From positions 434,001-498,000 of the forward strand of contig OZ252018.1 in NCBI GenBank assembly GCA_965247535.1: 64,000 nt of DNA, given 5' to 3'. Source of the stretch: JAPPHY01 sp965247535 (GTDB taxonomy: Bacteria > Chloroflexota > Dehalococcoidia > Lucifugimonadales > UBA2985). The notes under the pieces were generated by a model. The model was not told the DNA's origin and ran no database searches. It was given only the letters and a program-made list of their open reading frames with translations. Of the stretch, positions 32,503 through 41,153 are shown in pieces. The translations under genes and the position numbers were made by a program. Within the stretch, counting starts at the first letter, position 1. Every line of letters begins with the position of its first letter.

Positions 32503-33024
32503 TTGGCCGGTCCGGAGACCACCTACTGCGCGCGCCATCCGAGGGTGGAGAGCCGCTTGGGATGCAGCAGGTGCGGCGCCCTCATCTGTCCACGATGCCT
32601 GGTGCAGTCCGACGTTGGCGCACGCTGCCCGGACTGCGCCCAGGTGCGGAGACTGCCTGTCTTTCAGCTCGACGGCCTGACGATCGCCAAGGCGGTGGTT
32701 GCGGCGGTCGTGCTTGCAGGATTGACGGGCGCGGCGTGGGGGCTGCTCTTCTTCCGGGTGTTCTCGATTCCGTACCTGCCCTGGCTGATCCTGCTGGGCA
32801 TTGGCTTCCTGACGGGCGAAGGGATAAGCGTATCGGCGAATCGCAAGCGCGGGCGGGTGCTGCAGTACATTGCCGCGGCCGGCGTGGTGGCTAGCTACGT
32901 GGTTGCGAGCATCTTGGCGGTCAGTACGCTGGAACCGCTAGTGCTGAGATTCATAGCTCCGGACCTGTTCACGCTGCTTGCGATTGGAGTTGGCGCGTAC
33001 ATAGCGGCGAGCCGCGTGGGGTGA
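32503..33024 (+). CDS. Zinc-finger membrane protein
   Basis: A 173-residue protein. The N terminus is a B-box-like zinc module with four Cys/His pairs: YCARHP, CSRCG, CPRC and CPDCA, as seen in front of rhomboid and other bacterial membrane domains. Four hydrophobic helices follow (AKAVVAAVVLAGLTGAAWGL, LPWLILLGIGFLTGEGI, YIAAAGVVASYVVASILAV, LFTLLAIGVGAYIAAS). No catalytic motif is seen. TTG 32503 begins 4 bases after plsY, so the two are probably co-translated. Confidence 0.7.
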   Translation: MAGPETTYCARHPRVESRLGCSRCGALICPRCLVQSDVGARCPDCAQVRRLPVFQLDGLTIAKAVVAAVVLAGLTGAAWGLLFFRVFSIPYLPWLILLGIGFLTGEGISVSANRKRGRVLQYIAAAGVVASYVVASILAVSTLEPLVLRFIAPDLFTLLAIGVGAYIAASRVG

Positions 33025-33086
33025 GGCGCACGGCGACGGCCGCGGTTGCGCCTGCGAAGGGCCTCTGGTATATTTGAGGCTCGCGT

Positions 33087-33162
33087 GGGGCTGTGGCTCA
33101 GTCGGGAGAGCGCCTCAATGGCATTGAGGAGGTCGGGGGTTCGACTCCCCCCAGCTCCACCA
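33087..33162 (+). tRNA. tRNA-Ala (GGC)
   Basis: A full cloverleaf with encoded CCA. The acceptor stem is GGGGCTG with CAGCTCC, the D arm GGCTCAGTCGGGAGAGC, the anticodon stem CCTCA/TGAGG with loop ATGGCAT (anticodon GGC), and the T arm GGGGGTTCGACTCCCCC. Confidence 0.95.
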
Positions 33163-33220
33163 GACTTGACGAAATCAAGAACTTCACCTTGAGATTCAGG
33201 TTGGTACTATAGAATCCTGG

Positions 33221-33325
33221 GTTGACCCATCATCTCGATACGTCATGAACGCCGGCGGGTCGAACGTGAGGCAGTTGACGGACAATCCCGAGTGGGATGG
33301 GTACGCATCTCGTCCAGACATATGA
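33221..33325 (+). pseudogene. Remnant of a TolB/PD40 beta-propeller gene
   Basis: The frame reads RYVMNAGGSNVRQLTDNPEW then DGYASRPDI before TGA at 33323-33325. This is a single PD40/TolB blade (family pattern YVMNADGSNxxxLTDNPxxDxxPxWSPDG). Nothing else of the propeller remains, so it is a gene fragment. Confidence 0.6.
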
Positions 33326-33445
33326 TCCTGGCCACTCTTTGTCCCACTCTATCTCCACTGATTACGTACCGGGCATTCAGTGGAGTCAAGATTGGGCCGA
33401 TAACTGAACAAAGACCTACGCGGGCATTGGAGTTGCCCCGATTTG

Positions 33446-33480
33446 GTGGACACCCGAAGATTAAGTAGGGAGGTGTCCAC
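33446..33480. repeat. 9-bp inverted repeat
   Basis: GTGGACACC (33446-33454) and GGTGTCCAC (33472-33480) with a 17-base loop, just upstream of the second copy of the tRNA-Ala tail. Possibly the end of a lost mobile element or a terminator. Confidence 0.45.
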
Positions 33481-33924
33481 AATGCCAGTTCCACCAGAAC
33501 TTGACGAATTCAAGAAACCTCCGTGTTGCGATTCGTTCTGGACCCGTAGGCATCTCAGACAGTAAACCGGAAGTCGCTGTCGTTATGGCAGGCACTTCCG
33601 ATGTCCTTGCAGCGCGAGTCTCCCTTACGTCAATGAGTGTGCCCGAATCGTCCCCGATTCTCACTTTCACCTCCCATTGGTCTGGAAACGGCGTCGGCTC
33701 TCCAGTCGTAGAAGGTCTGGGCGGCTGCGGCAGGTCAATAGAGTGCAATTGGCCCTGATCTGCGCTTTCTTCGCAATGTTCTTGTCAGGCGTCCACCGAA
33801 GGACCTTATTATCCTTAAATCATATCAGTCGGGTGGTACAATTGTACCCTGACCGGCCATGACCGCAGAACGGGATGTTTGGAACAATCTGGACAGTGCT
33901 GAACCTGGAAAGGAGCACATAAGT

Positions 33925-34212
33925 ATGCCAGCATTTGTGATAACCGATGTAGAGATAACGGATGCGAGTCTGTATGGACAGTTTGTGGAGCGGGTGACGA
34001 GTACCGTTGAGGCTCACGGCGGCAAGTTCGTGGCACGCGGTGGCGGGCTGGAGGTCATACTGGGTGACTGGACGCCCAAGCGCCTCGCAGTTCTGGAATT
34101 CGACATCCTACAGCAAGTCCGCACGTGGCTGGACTCGCCGGAGTACACGGCGCTCGACGACATTCGCTCCAGGTCCTCCAACGTCAACATGGTGGTGGTC
34201 GAGGGCCTGTAG
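33925..34212 (+). CDS. DUF1330 domain protein
   Basis: A 95-residue alpha-beta (ferredoxin-like) protein of the DUF1330 family: MPAFVITDVEITDASLYGQF, VEAHGGKFVARGG, GDWTPKRLAVLEF, SPEYTALDDIRSRSSNVNMVV. The function of this family is not established. ATG 33925 has GGAAAGGAG about 10 bases upstream and matches the family start better than the longer frame from 33859. It sits alone between decayed sequence and the TPP enzyme gene. Confidence 0.8.
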   Translation: MPAFVITDVEITDASLYGQFVERVTSTVEAHGGKFVARGGGLEVILGDWTPKRLAVLEFDILQQVRTWLDSPEYTALDDIRSRSSNVNMVVVEGL

Positions 34213-34420
34213 TCCCGTCGACGACCAGAATTGCAACCCTTTACTCTGCCGGTGGTGATCCCACAACCTTGAGACCGCTACGCGACAGGTTCGGACACCA
34301 GACTCGATGTAGTCGGTCCTGAAGAGCAATGGGGATGTGGCGTGTCTCAGGGCCATGCCTCCCGGCTCCTGACCTAGGGGCACAGGCTGACAAAGTAATC
34401 CAGTTGGAGGAAGGCGAATC

Positions 34421-36109
34421 ATGGCCGAAATGAGCGGAGGGGAAGCCCCCGCCAGGTCGCTTGTCGGAGAGGGCGTTGACGTTGTTTTTGGCATTCCCGG
34501 CATACAGATCTACGGCATTGTCGCTGCCCTACGAGACGAGCCGGGCATTCGAATGGTCACCACGCGCCACGAACAGGCCGCAACCTACATGGCCGACGGC
34601 TATGCCCGCGCGTCCGGCAAGCCAGGAGTGGCGCTGGTGGTCCCTGGAGCAGGTCTCTACAACGCCGCGTCCGGCCTGACCAATGCCTACTCGCGCTCCG
34701 CGCCCGTACTCCTCATCGCGGGCCAGATCCCGCGCGGCGCCATAGGCAGGAATCTCGGAGCCGTTCACGAAATCGCCAACCAGCCTGACACTGTTCGCCC
34801 GGTGACCAAGTGGCAGGAGCGGGCTTCCAGACCCCGCGAAGTGCCTCATGCCGTGTTCGAAGCGTTCAGGCAGATGCGCACCGGCCGCCCACGTCCCGCA
34901 CTGATCGAGATGCCTCCCGAGGCAGGAGTGGAGCGAGAGGAAGTCCAATTGCGGACTCCCGCCCGTATCTCCCGAATTGTGCCCAATTCCGAAGACCTCC
35001 GGGCGGCCGCCGAAGTCATCTCTCAATCCGGGACCCCCCTCATCTTTGCCGGAGGCGGCGTGGCGCGGTCGGACGCAGAGGCAGCCCTTGTCAAGCTGGC
35101 CGAGGCGACAAACATACCTGTCGTAACTTCCAGCGGCGGCAAGGGTGTCATTCCCGACAGTCATCCTCTGTCCTACGGCTCCTGCTTCAGTCCCAAGGGA
35201 GAGAGACAGGAGATGAACCAGCTCTACGAGGTCATGCAGTCCGCCGACGTGGTAATCGGGATAGGCACGCGTTTCTCGCTGGGCAATCCCGCCGGCGAGA
35301 CCTCCACGCTGGTGAACATCAACATAGACGACACAGAACTATCGAGACTCCAGGCCAACACAATTCCCCTGCACGGCGACGCCAGGGCTACCATCGAAGC
35401 ACTCCTGCCGATTCTCATGGAGGCAGGGGCCGGAGGGCGGCCATCGCCCGCCGAGGCGGTGAGCGCCGCCCGCAACCTGATAGCCTACTACGACATCGGC
35501 CTCAAGGAGCCTCAGTACCCGGTGCTGGAGGCCATCCGCAGTGGCATTCCGGACGATGCATTCATAGTCTGGGACGTTATGCAGTTCGGCTACTACGCCC
35601 GCACCCACTGGCCGGTTAATCACCCGAAGACGTACATCGACTCCGGGTACTCCTTCAACCTTGGCTACGCGTTCCCGACGGCATTGGGCGTCAAGGTGGC
35701 AAGGCCCGACCGCCCGGTGCTCTGCATGACGGGAGACGGAGGGTTCATGTTCAATGCGTCGAAGCTTTCCACCGCTCTCAAGTACGGCATCAACGTCGTG
35801 ACCGTGATCTTCAGAAACGACTCCTACGGCAACGTCGCCCGCGATCTGGACGATGCCTTTGGCGGCGCTTACGGGACCGACCTGCATAACCCTGACTTCG
35901 TCAAGTTCGCAGAGTCGTTCGGCGCAGTTGGAATGAGAGCAAGCGACCAAATGGAGCTGGAGAGGCTGATACCTCTGGCGTTGGAGCAAAAGGCTCCGGT
36001 GATTATCGACGTGCCCTTTGGAGAGATGCCGATACCGCGCGCGCCGCAGATTGCGTTTGTCTACAATCTGCCTTGGACACAGCCGCAGGAGGGTCTGATC
36101 CCTTCCTGA
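34421..36109 (+). CDS. Thiamine-pyrophosphate-dependent enzyme (acetolactate synthase-like)
   Basis: A 562-residue three-domain TPP enzyme of the acetolactate synthase/benzoylformate decarboxylase superfamily. The catalytic Glu lies in TTRHEQAATYMADGYAR; the cofactor motif begins GDGGFMFNASKLSTALKYG and ends with RNDSYGNVARD. A central Rossmann domain has PLIFAGGGVARSDAEAAL. There is no small regulatory subunit or ilv gene nearby, so a catabolic decarboxylase or lyase role is as likely as branched-chain amino acid synthesis. GGAGGAAGG lies upstream of the ATG. Confidence 0.85.
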   Translation: MAEMSGGEAPARSLVGEGVDVVFGIPGIQIYGIVAALRDEPGIRMVTTRHEQAATYMADGYARASGKPGVALVVPGAGLYNAASGLTNAYSRSAPVLLIAGQIPRGAIGRNLGAVHEIANQPDTVRPVTKWQERASRPREVPHAVFEAFRQMRTGRPRPALIEMPPEAGVEREEVQLRTPARISRIVPNSEDLRAAAEVISQSGTPLIFAGGGVARSDAEAALVKLAEATNIPVVTSSGGKGVIPDSHPLSYGSCFSPKGERQEMNQLYEVMQSADVVIGIGTRFSLGNPAGETSTLVNINIDDTELSRLQANTIPLHGDARATIEALLPILMEAGAGGRPSPAEAVSAARNLIAYYDIGLKEPQYPVLEAIRSGIPDDAFIVWDVMQFGYYARTHWPVNHPKTYIDSGYSFNLGYAFPTALGVKVARPDRPVLCMTGDGGFMFNASKLSTALKYGINVVTVIFRNDSYGNVARDLDDAFGGAYGTDLHNPDFVKFAESFGAVGMRASDQMELERLIPLALEQKAPVIIDVPFGEMPIPRAPQIAFVYNLPWTQPQEGLIPS

Positions 36110-36141
36110 GGCGCTGCCATGACATGGTGCGGGAATGGCGT

Positions 36142-36213
36142 GCCCACCTAGCTGGACGGAATCAAGAACCATGACGCTGAGATTCGCTCTGGATCTGTAG
36201 TCAACGCCGATAC
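36142..36213 (+). repeat. Degenerate intergenic repeat copy
   Basis: GCCCACCTAGCTGGAC (36142-36157) is identical to 38571-38586. The sequence after it (ATCAAGAACC, GAGATTCGCTCTGGATC) resembles the copy at 33505-33545. Part of a dispersed family in this accessory stretch. Confidence 0.5.
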
Positions 36214-36324
36214 GTTCCGTCAGGTGAAGATACAGATGAGGAGAGGACAGCCTTGACACTTGGCACCCCTCACGTCCAGAATTCCAACATCCAACATGTC
36301 GATGCGCCCCCGTTTCGCAATTGA

Positions 36325-36615
36325 CTCGGCATCCGCCGAGCTCTGTTTCGCCTTTGGACGTCGCAGTATCCTGATGGACACAAACACTACGAGAATTGCG
36401 CAAAGGTTGATGGGGGGCCATCTACACCTTGGCGCCAACTGCTCTACTTGCACCGGTTGGCTGGACCCAAGGGCGCGACCGCCGAATGGAACAAGGCACT
36501 ATTGGATCTCGGTGCGTTGGTTTGCACGGCTCAAAAGCCCAAGTGTGGCACCTGCCCAGTTCGCGCCTATTGCGCCACGGGAAGCGAGCCACTCAACTCG
36601 CATTCCACCTTATAG
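36325..36615 (+). pseudogene. C-terminal remnant of a MutY/Nth-type DNA glycosylase
   Basis: Open from a TGA at 36322 to TAG 36613-36615 without a proper start. It reads LLYLHRLAGPKGATAEWNK, ALLDLGALVC, TAQKPKCGTCPVRAYCATG. The spacing C-x6-C-x2-C-x5-C is the [4Fe-4S] cluster of MutY/endonuclease III, and EWNKALLDLGALVC matches the preceding helix of MutY-like proteins. The helix-hairpin-helix and catalytic part are missing, so this is a fragment of a lost gene. Confidence 0.65.
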
Positions 36616-36624
36616 AGAAGTCTG

Positions 36625-36732
36625 ATGACCGCCGAAGTTACACACGAGATCACTCAACGATTCCGGCTTAGTGCCAGAGTGTTTCAGCTGCTTGGCAACG
36701 ATGAGTTCGTTGCCGCCCGGGTATCGGTTTAA
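36625..36732 (+). CDS. 35-codon ORF directly upstream of the 518-residue unknown gene
   Basis: ATG 36625 to TAA 36732, starting MTAEVTHEITQRFRLSARVF and ending NDEFVAARVSV. Only 3 bases separate its stop from the next ATG, which would suit translational coupling. There is no clear Shine-Dalgarno. It could be a leader peptide, a small partner, or a fragment. Confidence 0.3.
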   Translation: MTAEVTHEITQRFRLSARVFQLLGNDEFVAARVSV

Positions 36733-36735
36733 GTT

Positions 36736-38292
36736 ATGGCCGCTGAACAAATTGGCCGGGCATGGATGAGGCTCAAAGCCTCGTTGTCGGGAAGAGGAGG
36801 CAAGCTTCCCCGTTTGAATGAATACGAGGCTCTAGAATTCTATAAGGAACGGGACCCGAAAGAAAATTGTGAGACTTCCCCACCGGACGACGAAGCGGTT
36901 GGCTTGCACTGTGCTTGGGCGGTTGAATTCTACACGCCTGCGCACATGGACAACCTTGCCAAGAACCTACTCCACTTCAACCGGACAAGCGGCATTCGGG
37001 AATACGACGCCGAACACCTGGAAACCTGGGTCAACGAATTGCACCGAGCTCGCTATGGGGGAGGATGGATCAATCTAGGGATCTTGGAGCGAAAAGGCGA
37101 ACCCTCAAAATTCTTTGGTACGACTCGCCGGGTAGAATTGCCCCCTTCGGTCGAATACGCTCTCGCACACACCTTTCAGGTCTCACCGTCAATCGTTTGC
37201 ATCGCTGTCTGCTTCGTATTCGACGAAGAGTTTTCCTCCGGTTTAGATAGTACCCTCCGCAGATACAGGGAATCCTTTGCCGAGCCAATCGACACAGGGT
37301 TCTCGATCTTTACACCTGAAGTTCAAAAACTTGAAGACATTGGATTAATTCGGTCGAAGATCTCGAGCCAATCCACCAATTGGTTCAGGGACAATTTCCC
37401 AGGGCTATTTTCCTCCGGACTACTGGGGGGGCATGTACCAGTTTGCGAATTCATCACACTACGGAAGGCCAGGCCTTTTCCTAAGCGCGAAGTGGATGGT
37501 CACCAAGCGCCGCTCTACCTACAGTTACTTGGGTTGAACATTGACTGGGACGCGTGGAGATGCACTGATATCCCCGGATTGCACTTTTCTATCCAGAGGC
37601 ATCGCCGTAGGTCGCCTCTCCGTTACTCTACGTTGTCTGCAAACGGTCACGACTTCCCTGACCGCGTCAATAGTTATGGCGGTCACAAAGGTCAACTCGC
37701 CCGAATATACTACTTGAACAGTGCTATGCCAAATCTACTATGTATGTGGGCAGCGTTGGCTTTGCTGGACGTGTTTACGGAGAATCTAAATGGAATCCGC
37801 AACTCAATTGAGTTTAGAATCGGAGAAAGCGATAATCCGGTCAAGAATCTGCAACGACTGAAAGACCACATATCTTCGTTGACTGACGTTGGTGCGGTTT
37901 CGGCGGACTTCTGCAGAGACTCGAAGTCCCGGTTATGGACCTTCGGGCCCATAGCTACATTCGCGCCGTGTATGCCAGAAGTTTACGAAGCCAACGCAAC
38001 ACTGGATGCGGTCTTTAGGCGTGAGATAGCTGAGCGGGCAGTTTGGCTTCACGATACGGACCTTTCCGTCCGAGACCAATTAATGCAAATGGGCGCGATA
38101 ATTAATGCGAGCGAGAGCGTTCGACTCCAGAAGACTGTTGCCAAACTGACCTGGGTTGTTGTGTTGCTCACGCTAATGGCTGTGGTACTCGCTACGGCGC
38201 AATTACTTGACATCAATTGGGGAGACGCCGCGAAGGATTTGGGCAACACCCTCGCCGCATTATCAAGAATACTATGGCTTCGAGGATCTTGA
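36736..38292 (+). CDS. Unknown 518-residue protein with C-terminal membrane helix
   Basis: I do not recognise this protein. It is 518 residues, mostly soluble, with one clear hydrophobic helix near the end (LTWVVVLLTLMAVVLATAQLL, about residues 475-495) and a short tail. The soluble part has many aromatic and charged residues and no P-loop, nuclease or helix-turn-helix motif that I can see. Its base composition is visibly more AT-rich than the housekeeping genes, and it stands among gene remnants and repeats, so it is likely acquired. A membrane-tethered sensor or effector is possible; no function is assigned. Confidence 0.6.
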   Translation: MAAEQIGRAWMRLKASLSGRGGKLPRLNEYEALEFYKERDPKENCETSPPDDEAVGLHCAWAVEFYTPAHMDNLAKNLLHFNRTSGIREYDAEHLETWVNELHRARYGGGWINLGILERKGEPSKFFGTTRRVELPPSVEYALAHTFQVSPSIVCIAVCFVFDEEFSSGLDSTLRRYRESFAEPIDTGFSIFTPEVQKLEDIGLIRSKISSQSTNWFRDNFPGLFSSGLLGGHVPVCEFITLRKARPFPKREVDGHQAPLYLQLLGLNIDWDAWRCTDIPGLHFSIQRHRRRSPLRYSTLSANGHDFPDRVNSYGGHKGQLARIYYLNSAMPNLLCMWAALALLDVFTENLNGIRNSIEFRIGESDNPVKNLQRLKDHISSLTDVGAVSADFCRDSKSRLWTFGPIATFAPCMPEVYEANATLDAVFRREIAERAVWLHDTDLSVRDQLMQMGAIINASESVRLQKTVAKLTWVVVLLTLMAVVLATAQLLDINWGDAAKDLGNTLAALSRILWLRGS

Positions 38293-38368
38293 TCCCTCTG
38301 CGTCCTTGGAGCAAATGCACGTGTTGACCTTACCCCAAGATTCGTATCAGTGGCCATACTAGAGGCCA

Positions 38369-38600
38369 CCTGAAGTGGCTCGAATCCCCGCAAGAGTCCC
38401 CGTGATATGGGCTCACAGAGCGCCCCCAGCCACATCTCGAAGATGGTTCCACCTACCATCCACTTATACCCACACTAGGTGGGTCGAGTTGTCCCGTAAG
38501 GAGCGCTGCGCCAAGTATCACAGAGCCCCCAACCGCATTTCGAAGATGGTTCTGTCTATCATCCACTTTGGCCCACCTAGCTGGACTCGAACCATAGTAA
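38369..38600 (-). repeat. Two tandem degenerate copies of a tRNA-tail-like repeat
   Basis: On the minus strand two copies of about 100 bp follow each other. Each has a T-arm-like piece, then a core: GGAACCATCTTCGAGATGTG (from 38450 down) and AGAACCATCTTCGAAATGCG (from 38553 down), then GG-TGGGGGC and CTCTGTGA. The right copy begins TGGTTCGAGTCCAGC (38580-38594), a typical tRNA T-arm tail. The same core stands behind tRNA-Lys at 44382. The 695-base gap 38293-38987 otherwise holds the dehydrogenase remnant. Confidence 0.6.
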
Positions 38601-38750
38601 GAGTCCCTGATGTGGTAACTGATGTGGGAAGACACTCTGAGACACTGCCATATCCCAGCCAAGTACGGTTCTCCAGCTCCGCCATGACACGCCTCACCGT
38701 CCTGTGGCCTCATGCGGCGAAGGCGGGACGGGGAAGCAGCGCGTGGCTAA

Positions 38751-38959
38751 TTCGACAAACTTCGCCCACAAGAGCTCGTCAACGCTCCGAAGGATCGCTT
38801 CCATGAGCTTGCCGATGTGGGAGTCCTCGGCGAGGACGCGCCCTTTCCGACCAACGCCAACCCGATGACCTACCGGACGGAGTCAGGGAGCAATTCGTCG
38901 TGATTGCCACGGGCCGTGGCACGGACGCGGTACTCGTCGCATTCGCGCTGCCCGGGTAG
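38751..38959 (+). pseudogene. Frameshifted remnant of a PQQ-type dehydrogenase C terminus
   Basis: The frame from 38751 reads FDKLRPQELVNAP, ELADVGVLGEDAPFPTN and NPMTYRTESG. The match then continues in another frame as EQFVVIATGRGTDAVLVAFA and LPG, ending TAG 38957-38959. Quinoprotein dehydrogenases end with PMTYxxxGxQFVVxAxG...LVAFALP. The frameshift near 38884 and the missing upstream part show a decayed gene. Confidence 0.5.
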
Positions 38960-38987
38960 TGAGAAGGAGCGCCGACATGAAGACCGG

Positions 38988-39848
38988 CTAGCCTTCCTCC
39001 ATTCCGTCCGCCGGCTCTGTCAGTCTTTCGCTCAACTCCCAGAGGCCCGAGGCCAGCCCAGCGTCGTAGCTCAGGGCGGAAGACTGCACGGCGCGGCTGT
39101 CCACGAAATACTTGCCGGTGAGGCCCTCGACTTCGGGCGAGGATGCCAGGTAGATCATCGTCCTCGCTCCCCTAGCGGCATTGACACCGCCGGCACCGAT
39201 GAAGAAGTTGACGACCCGGCCGAGAAGTCCGTTGTTTCGCGCGATGTTGGTGCGGACCAGCCCTGGGTGCAGGGCGTTGACCGTCAGGCCCGAACCCTCC
39301 AGGCGTCGCGCCAGCTCGTAGGTGAACAGGATGTTGCAGAGCTTGGAGCGCGCGTATGCGCGATAGCCGCCACTGCTTTCGAGCATGGGCAGGTCTTCCA
39401 GTCGGAAGTTGCGGGCGGAGAAGTGGGCGCCGGACGATACGTTGACAATCCTGGCCGGCGAAGAGCCCCGCATGAAGTCCAGCAGCAGGGTGGTCAATAG
39501 AAATGGGCCAAGGTGATTGAGGGCGAATGTCATCTCGACGCCGTCAACGCTCCGGCGACGGGAGAGAAATACGGCGCCGGCGTTGTTCATGAGAACGTCC
39601 AGCCTCGGCACCTCCTCCTTGATCTGAGCCGCAAGCCTGCGCACCTCGGACTGCGACGACAGGTCGGCCAGCAGGTAACGCACTGAGCGGTTGCCGGTGT
39701 CCTCGATGATGCGGGCCGTGGAGGCCGCGGTCTTGGCGGGATTCCGGCCGGCGATTAGCACCGTCGCACCCATCCGGGCGAGGTCCAGCGCGGCCGCATA
39801 CCCGATTCCGTCACTGCCGCCGGTGATCAGGCATGTCTTGCCGTCCAT
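38988..39848 (-). CDS. Short-chain dehydrogenase/reductase (retinol-dehydrogenase-like)
   Basis: A 286-residue classical SDR. The cofactor motif is TGGSDGIG, the structural motif NNAG, the catalytic Ser is in IVNVSSGAH, and the Tyr/Lys pair is YARSK. Arg at AGRNPAK after the second strand suggests NADP(H). The LHPGLVRTNIARN segment and about 285-residue length resemble retinol-dehydrogenase/WW-oxidoreductase-like SDRs. Substrate unknown. It has no strong Shine-Dalgarno. Confidence 0.88.
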   Translation of the reverse strand: MDGKTCLITGGSDGIGYAAALDLARMGATVLIAGRNPAKTAASTARIIEDTGNRSVRYLLADLSSQSEVRRLAAQIKEEVPRLDVLMNNAGAVFLSRRRSVDGVEMTFALNHLGPFLLTTLLLDFMRGSSPARIVNVSSGAHFSARNFRLEDLPMLESSGGYRAYARSKLCNILFTYELARRLEGSGLTVNALHPGLVRTNIARNNGLLGRVVNFFIGAGGVNAARGARTMIYLASSPEVEGLTGKYFVDSRAVQSSALSYDAGLASGLWELSERLTEPADGMEEG

Positions 39849-39921
39849 GAATGGGATTCTACCGCAGGTCTATTGAGGGCACCATGAGACGGTCGTTTTG
39901 GGTGCTCCTGTCATGGCTTGT

Positions 39922-40080
39922 CTAGCCTGCCAAGACCTGCAAGCTGTCCTTCAGAAGTGGCCCCCCAAACTGCGGACGGAGGCCCGACTGCTCCCGAGCC
40001 CGGATTACGACGCGGCCGCCGTCCACGACTTCGATGCTTAGATCATGTTGGTCCTGCAAGCGCGGGAGCCCGATCAGCGG
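39922..40080 (-). pseudogene. Possible remnant of a retropepsin-like aspartic protease
   Basis: The minus strand reads PLIGLPRLQDQHDLSIEVVD then GGRVVIRAR before TAG, which resembles the C-terminal end of clan AA (retropepsin-like) proteins, but no Asp-Thr-Gly active site or start is present. Weak. The remainder of the 525-base gap 39849-40373 has no gene. Confidence 0.25.
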
Positions 40081-40180
40081 GCATGAGCGGCTCGTGCTGC
40101 GGGCAGACCTTGCCGGGCCACTGACTTGCCCGGATGGTCAGTGGATGAGGCAGGGAGCTGTCTAAGTTGCATTTGCGGAG

Positions 40181-40210
40181 TTGCAGTGTGCTTTGCGATG
40201 ACGATATACT
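40181..40210 (+). promoter_or_regulatory. Promoter of the duplicated-domain lipoprotein gene
   Basis: TTGCAG (40181-40186), 18 bases, TATACT (40205-40210). It leaves a leader of about 155 nt that can fold into several GC-rich hairpins (for example GGAGG/CCTCC near 40241 and GGGGCCT/AGCCCC-type pairing near 40285-40307). Confidence 0.5.
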
Positions 40211-40373
40211 GGCGGCGCACTTGAAGCATCAACATCAAGGGAGGAAGCCTCCGAGTCCGATCCCGTGAACCCTAACCCGCAGGGGGCCTGGCTGGCAGGA
40301 GCCCCAGGCGCAGGTCTCCTCTTGTCGGCACCATGCACGTCATAGGCCGCGTCCGCATGGAAAGAAGGAGACT

Positions 40374-41078
40374 ATGAGAGCCATACTACTGCTCCTGCTG
40401 GCAACCCTCATCCTGGCGCTCGCCTGCGAGGCCGAGCCCACCGCCACAACGGCGCCGACTCTTCCGCCAACCATTAACCCGGGGCCCGCGCCCAGCGAGA
40501 CGCCGGAGCTGACGCCAACGGCCGTGCCGACTCTCCCCCCAACGGCCACGTCGCCGCCCACCGACACGTCGGCGCCGACGGCGACGCTCACGCCAACCGC
40601 AACGCCTGCGCCGGGATTCGGTGAGGGCACATGGCGCGTGGGCGCCGAGCTCGAACCTGGAATCTACGCTGCGCCGGGAGGCGGCTTCTGTTACTGGGAG
40701 CGCCTGGCCGGCTTCGGCGGGGACCTGGACGACATCATCGCCAATGACCTGGGCGCTTATAGGCACGTCGTGCACATTGTTAAATCTGACGCGGGCTTCA
40801 ATAGCTCGGGATGCGGACGCTGGACGCCCATTGACCACGCGATCATGCCCGTCACCAGCATACCGGATGGTACCTGGCTGGTCGGTGATGAGGTCTCACC
40901 TGGCACTTACGCCGCTCCGGGAGGGGAGTTTTGCTACTGGGCGCGCCTGAGAGGGTTCACGGGCGACCTGGATGACATCATCACCAATGACTTGGGCGAA
41001 GCACGCCACCTGGTGGATATCGCACCCACCGACGCCGGATTCCAGAGCTCCGGTTGCGGGGAGTGGAATCCGGCCTAG
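40374..41078 (+). CDS. Lipoprotein with Pro/Thr stalk and two tandem copies of a small domain
   Basis: A 234-residue lipoprotein (lipobox LALAC). Residues about 20-80 are a Thr/Pro stalk. Then two copies of a domain of about 70 residues follow: GTWRVGAELEPGIYAAPGGG and GTWLVGDEVSPGTYAAPGGE, each continuing with FCYW.RL.GF.GDLDDII, NDLG, DAGF.SSGCG.W. Two cysteines per copy could form a disulfide. The domain is widespread in Gram-positive-type surface proteins but its ligand is not known to me. AAGGAG lies close to ATG 40374. Confidence 0.65.
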   Translation: MRAILLLLLATLILALACEAEPTATTAPTLPPTINPGPAPSETPELTPTAVPTLPPTATSPPTDTSAPTATLTPTATPAPGFGEGTWRVGAELEPGIYAAPGGGFCYWERLAGFGGDLDDIIANDLGAYRHVVHIVKSDAGFNSSGCGRWTPIDHAIMPVTSIPDGTWLVGDEVSPGTYAAPGGEFCYWARLRGFTGDLDDIITNDLGEARHLVDIAPTDAGFQSSGCGEWNPA

Positions 41079-41153
41079 CATGGCGCTGCCCCTCTACGGG
41101 GACAACTCCCAAGCCTGTTGCGGAGCTGAAAGGCGCGGCGCCACCCGAGAAGG

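Larger units (their letters stand above)
33152..33516 (+). repeat. Imperfect direct repeat of the tRNA-Ala 3' end and its flank
   Basis: The last bases of tRNA-Ala plus flank (33152-33183) recur at about 33485-33516 with few differences: CAGCTCCACCAGA-CTTGACG against CAGTTCCACCAGAACTTGACG, then GAA(A/T)TCAAGAA in both. Such tRNA-end duplications are typical of integration (attL/attR). The 760-base gap 33163-33924 holds only this repeat, the propeller remnant and an inverted repeat. Confidence 0.55.

Noticed and set aside
33461..33748. 95-codon minus-strand ORF in the gap after tRNA-Ala
   Set aside because: No family match, no ribosome-binding site, and it runs across the repeat and inverted repeat; likely chance.
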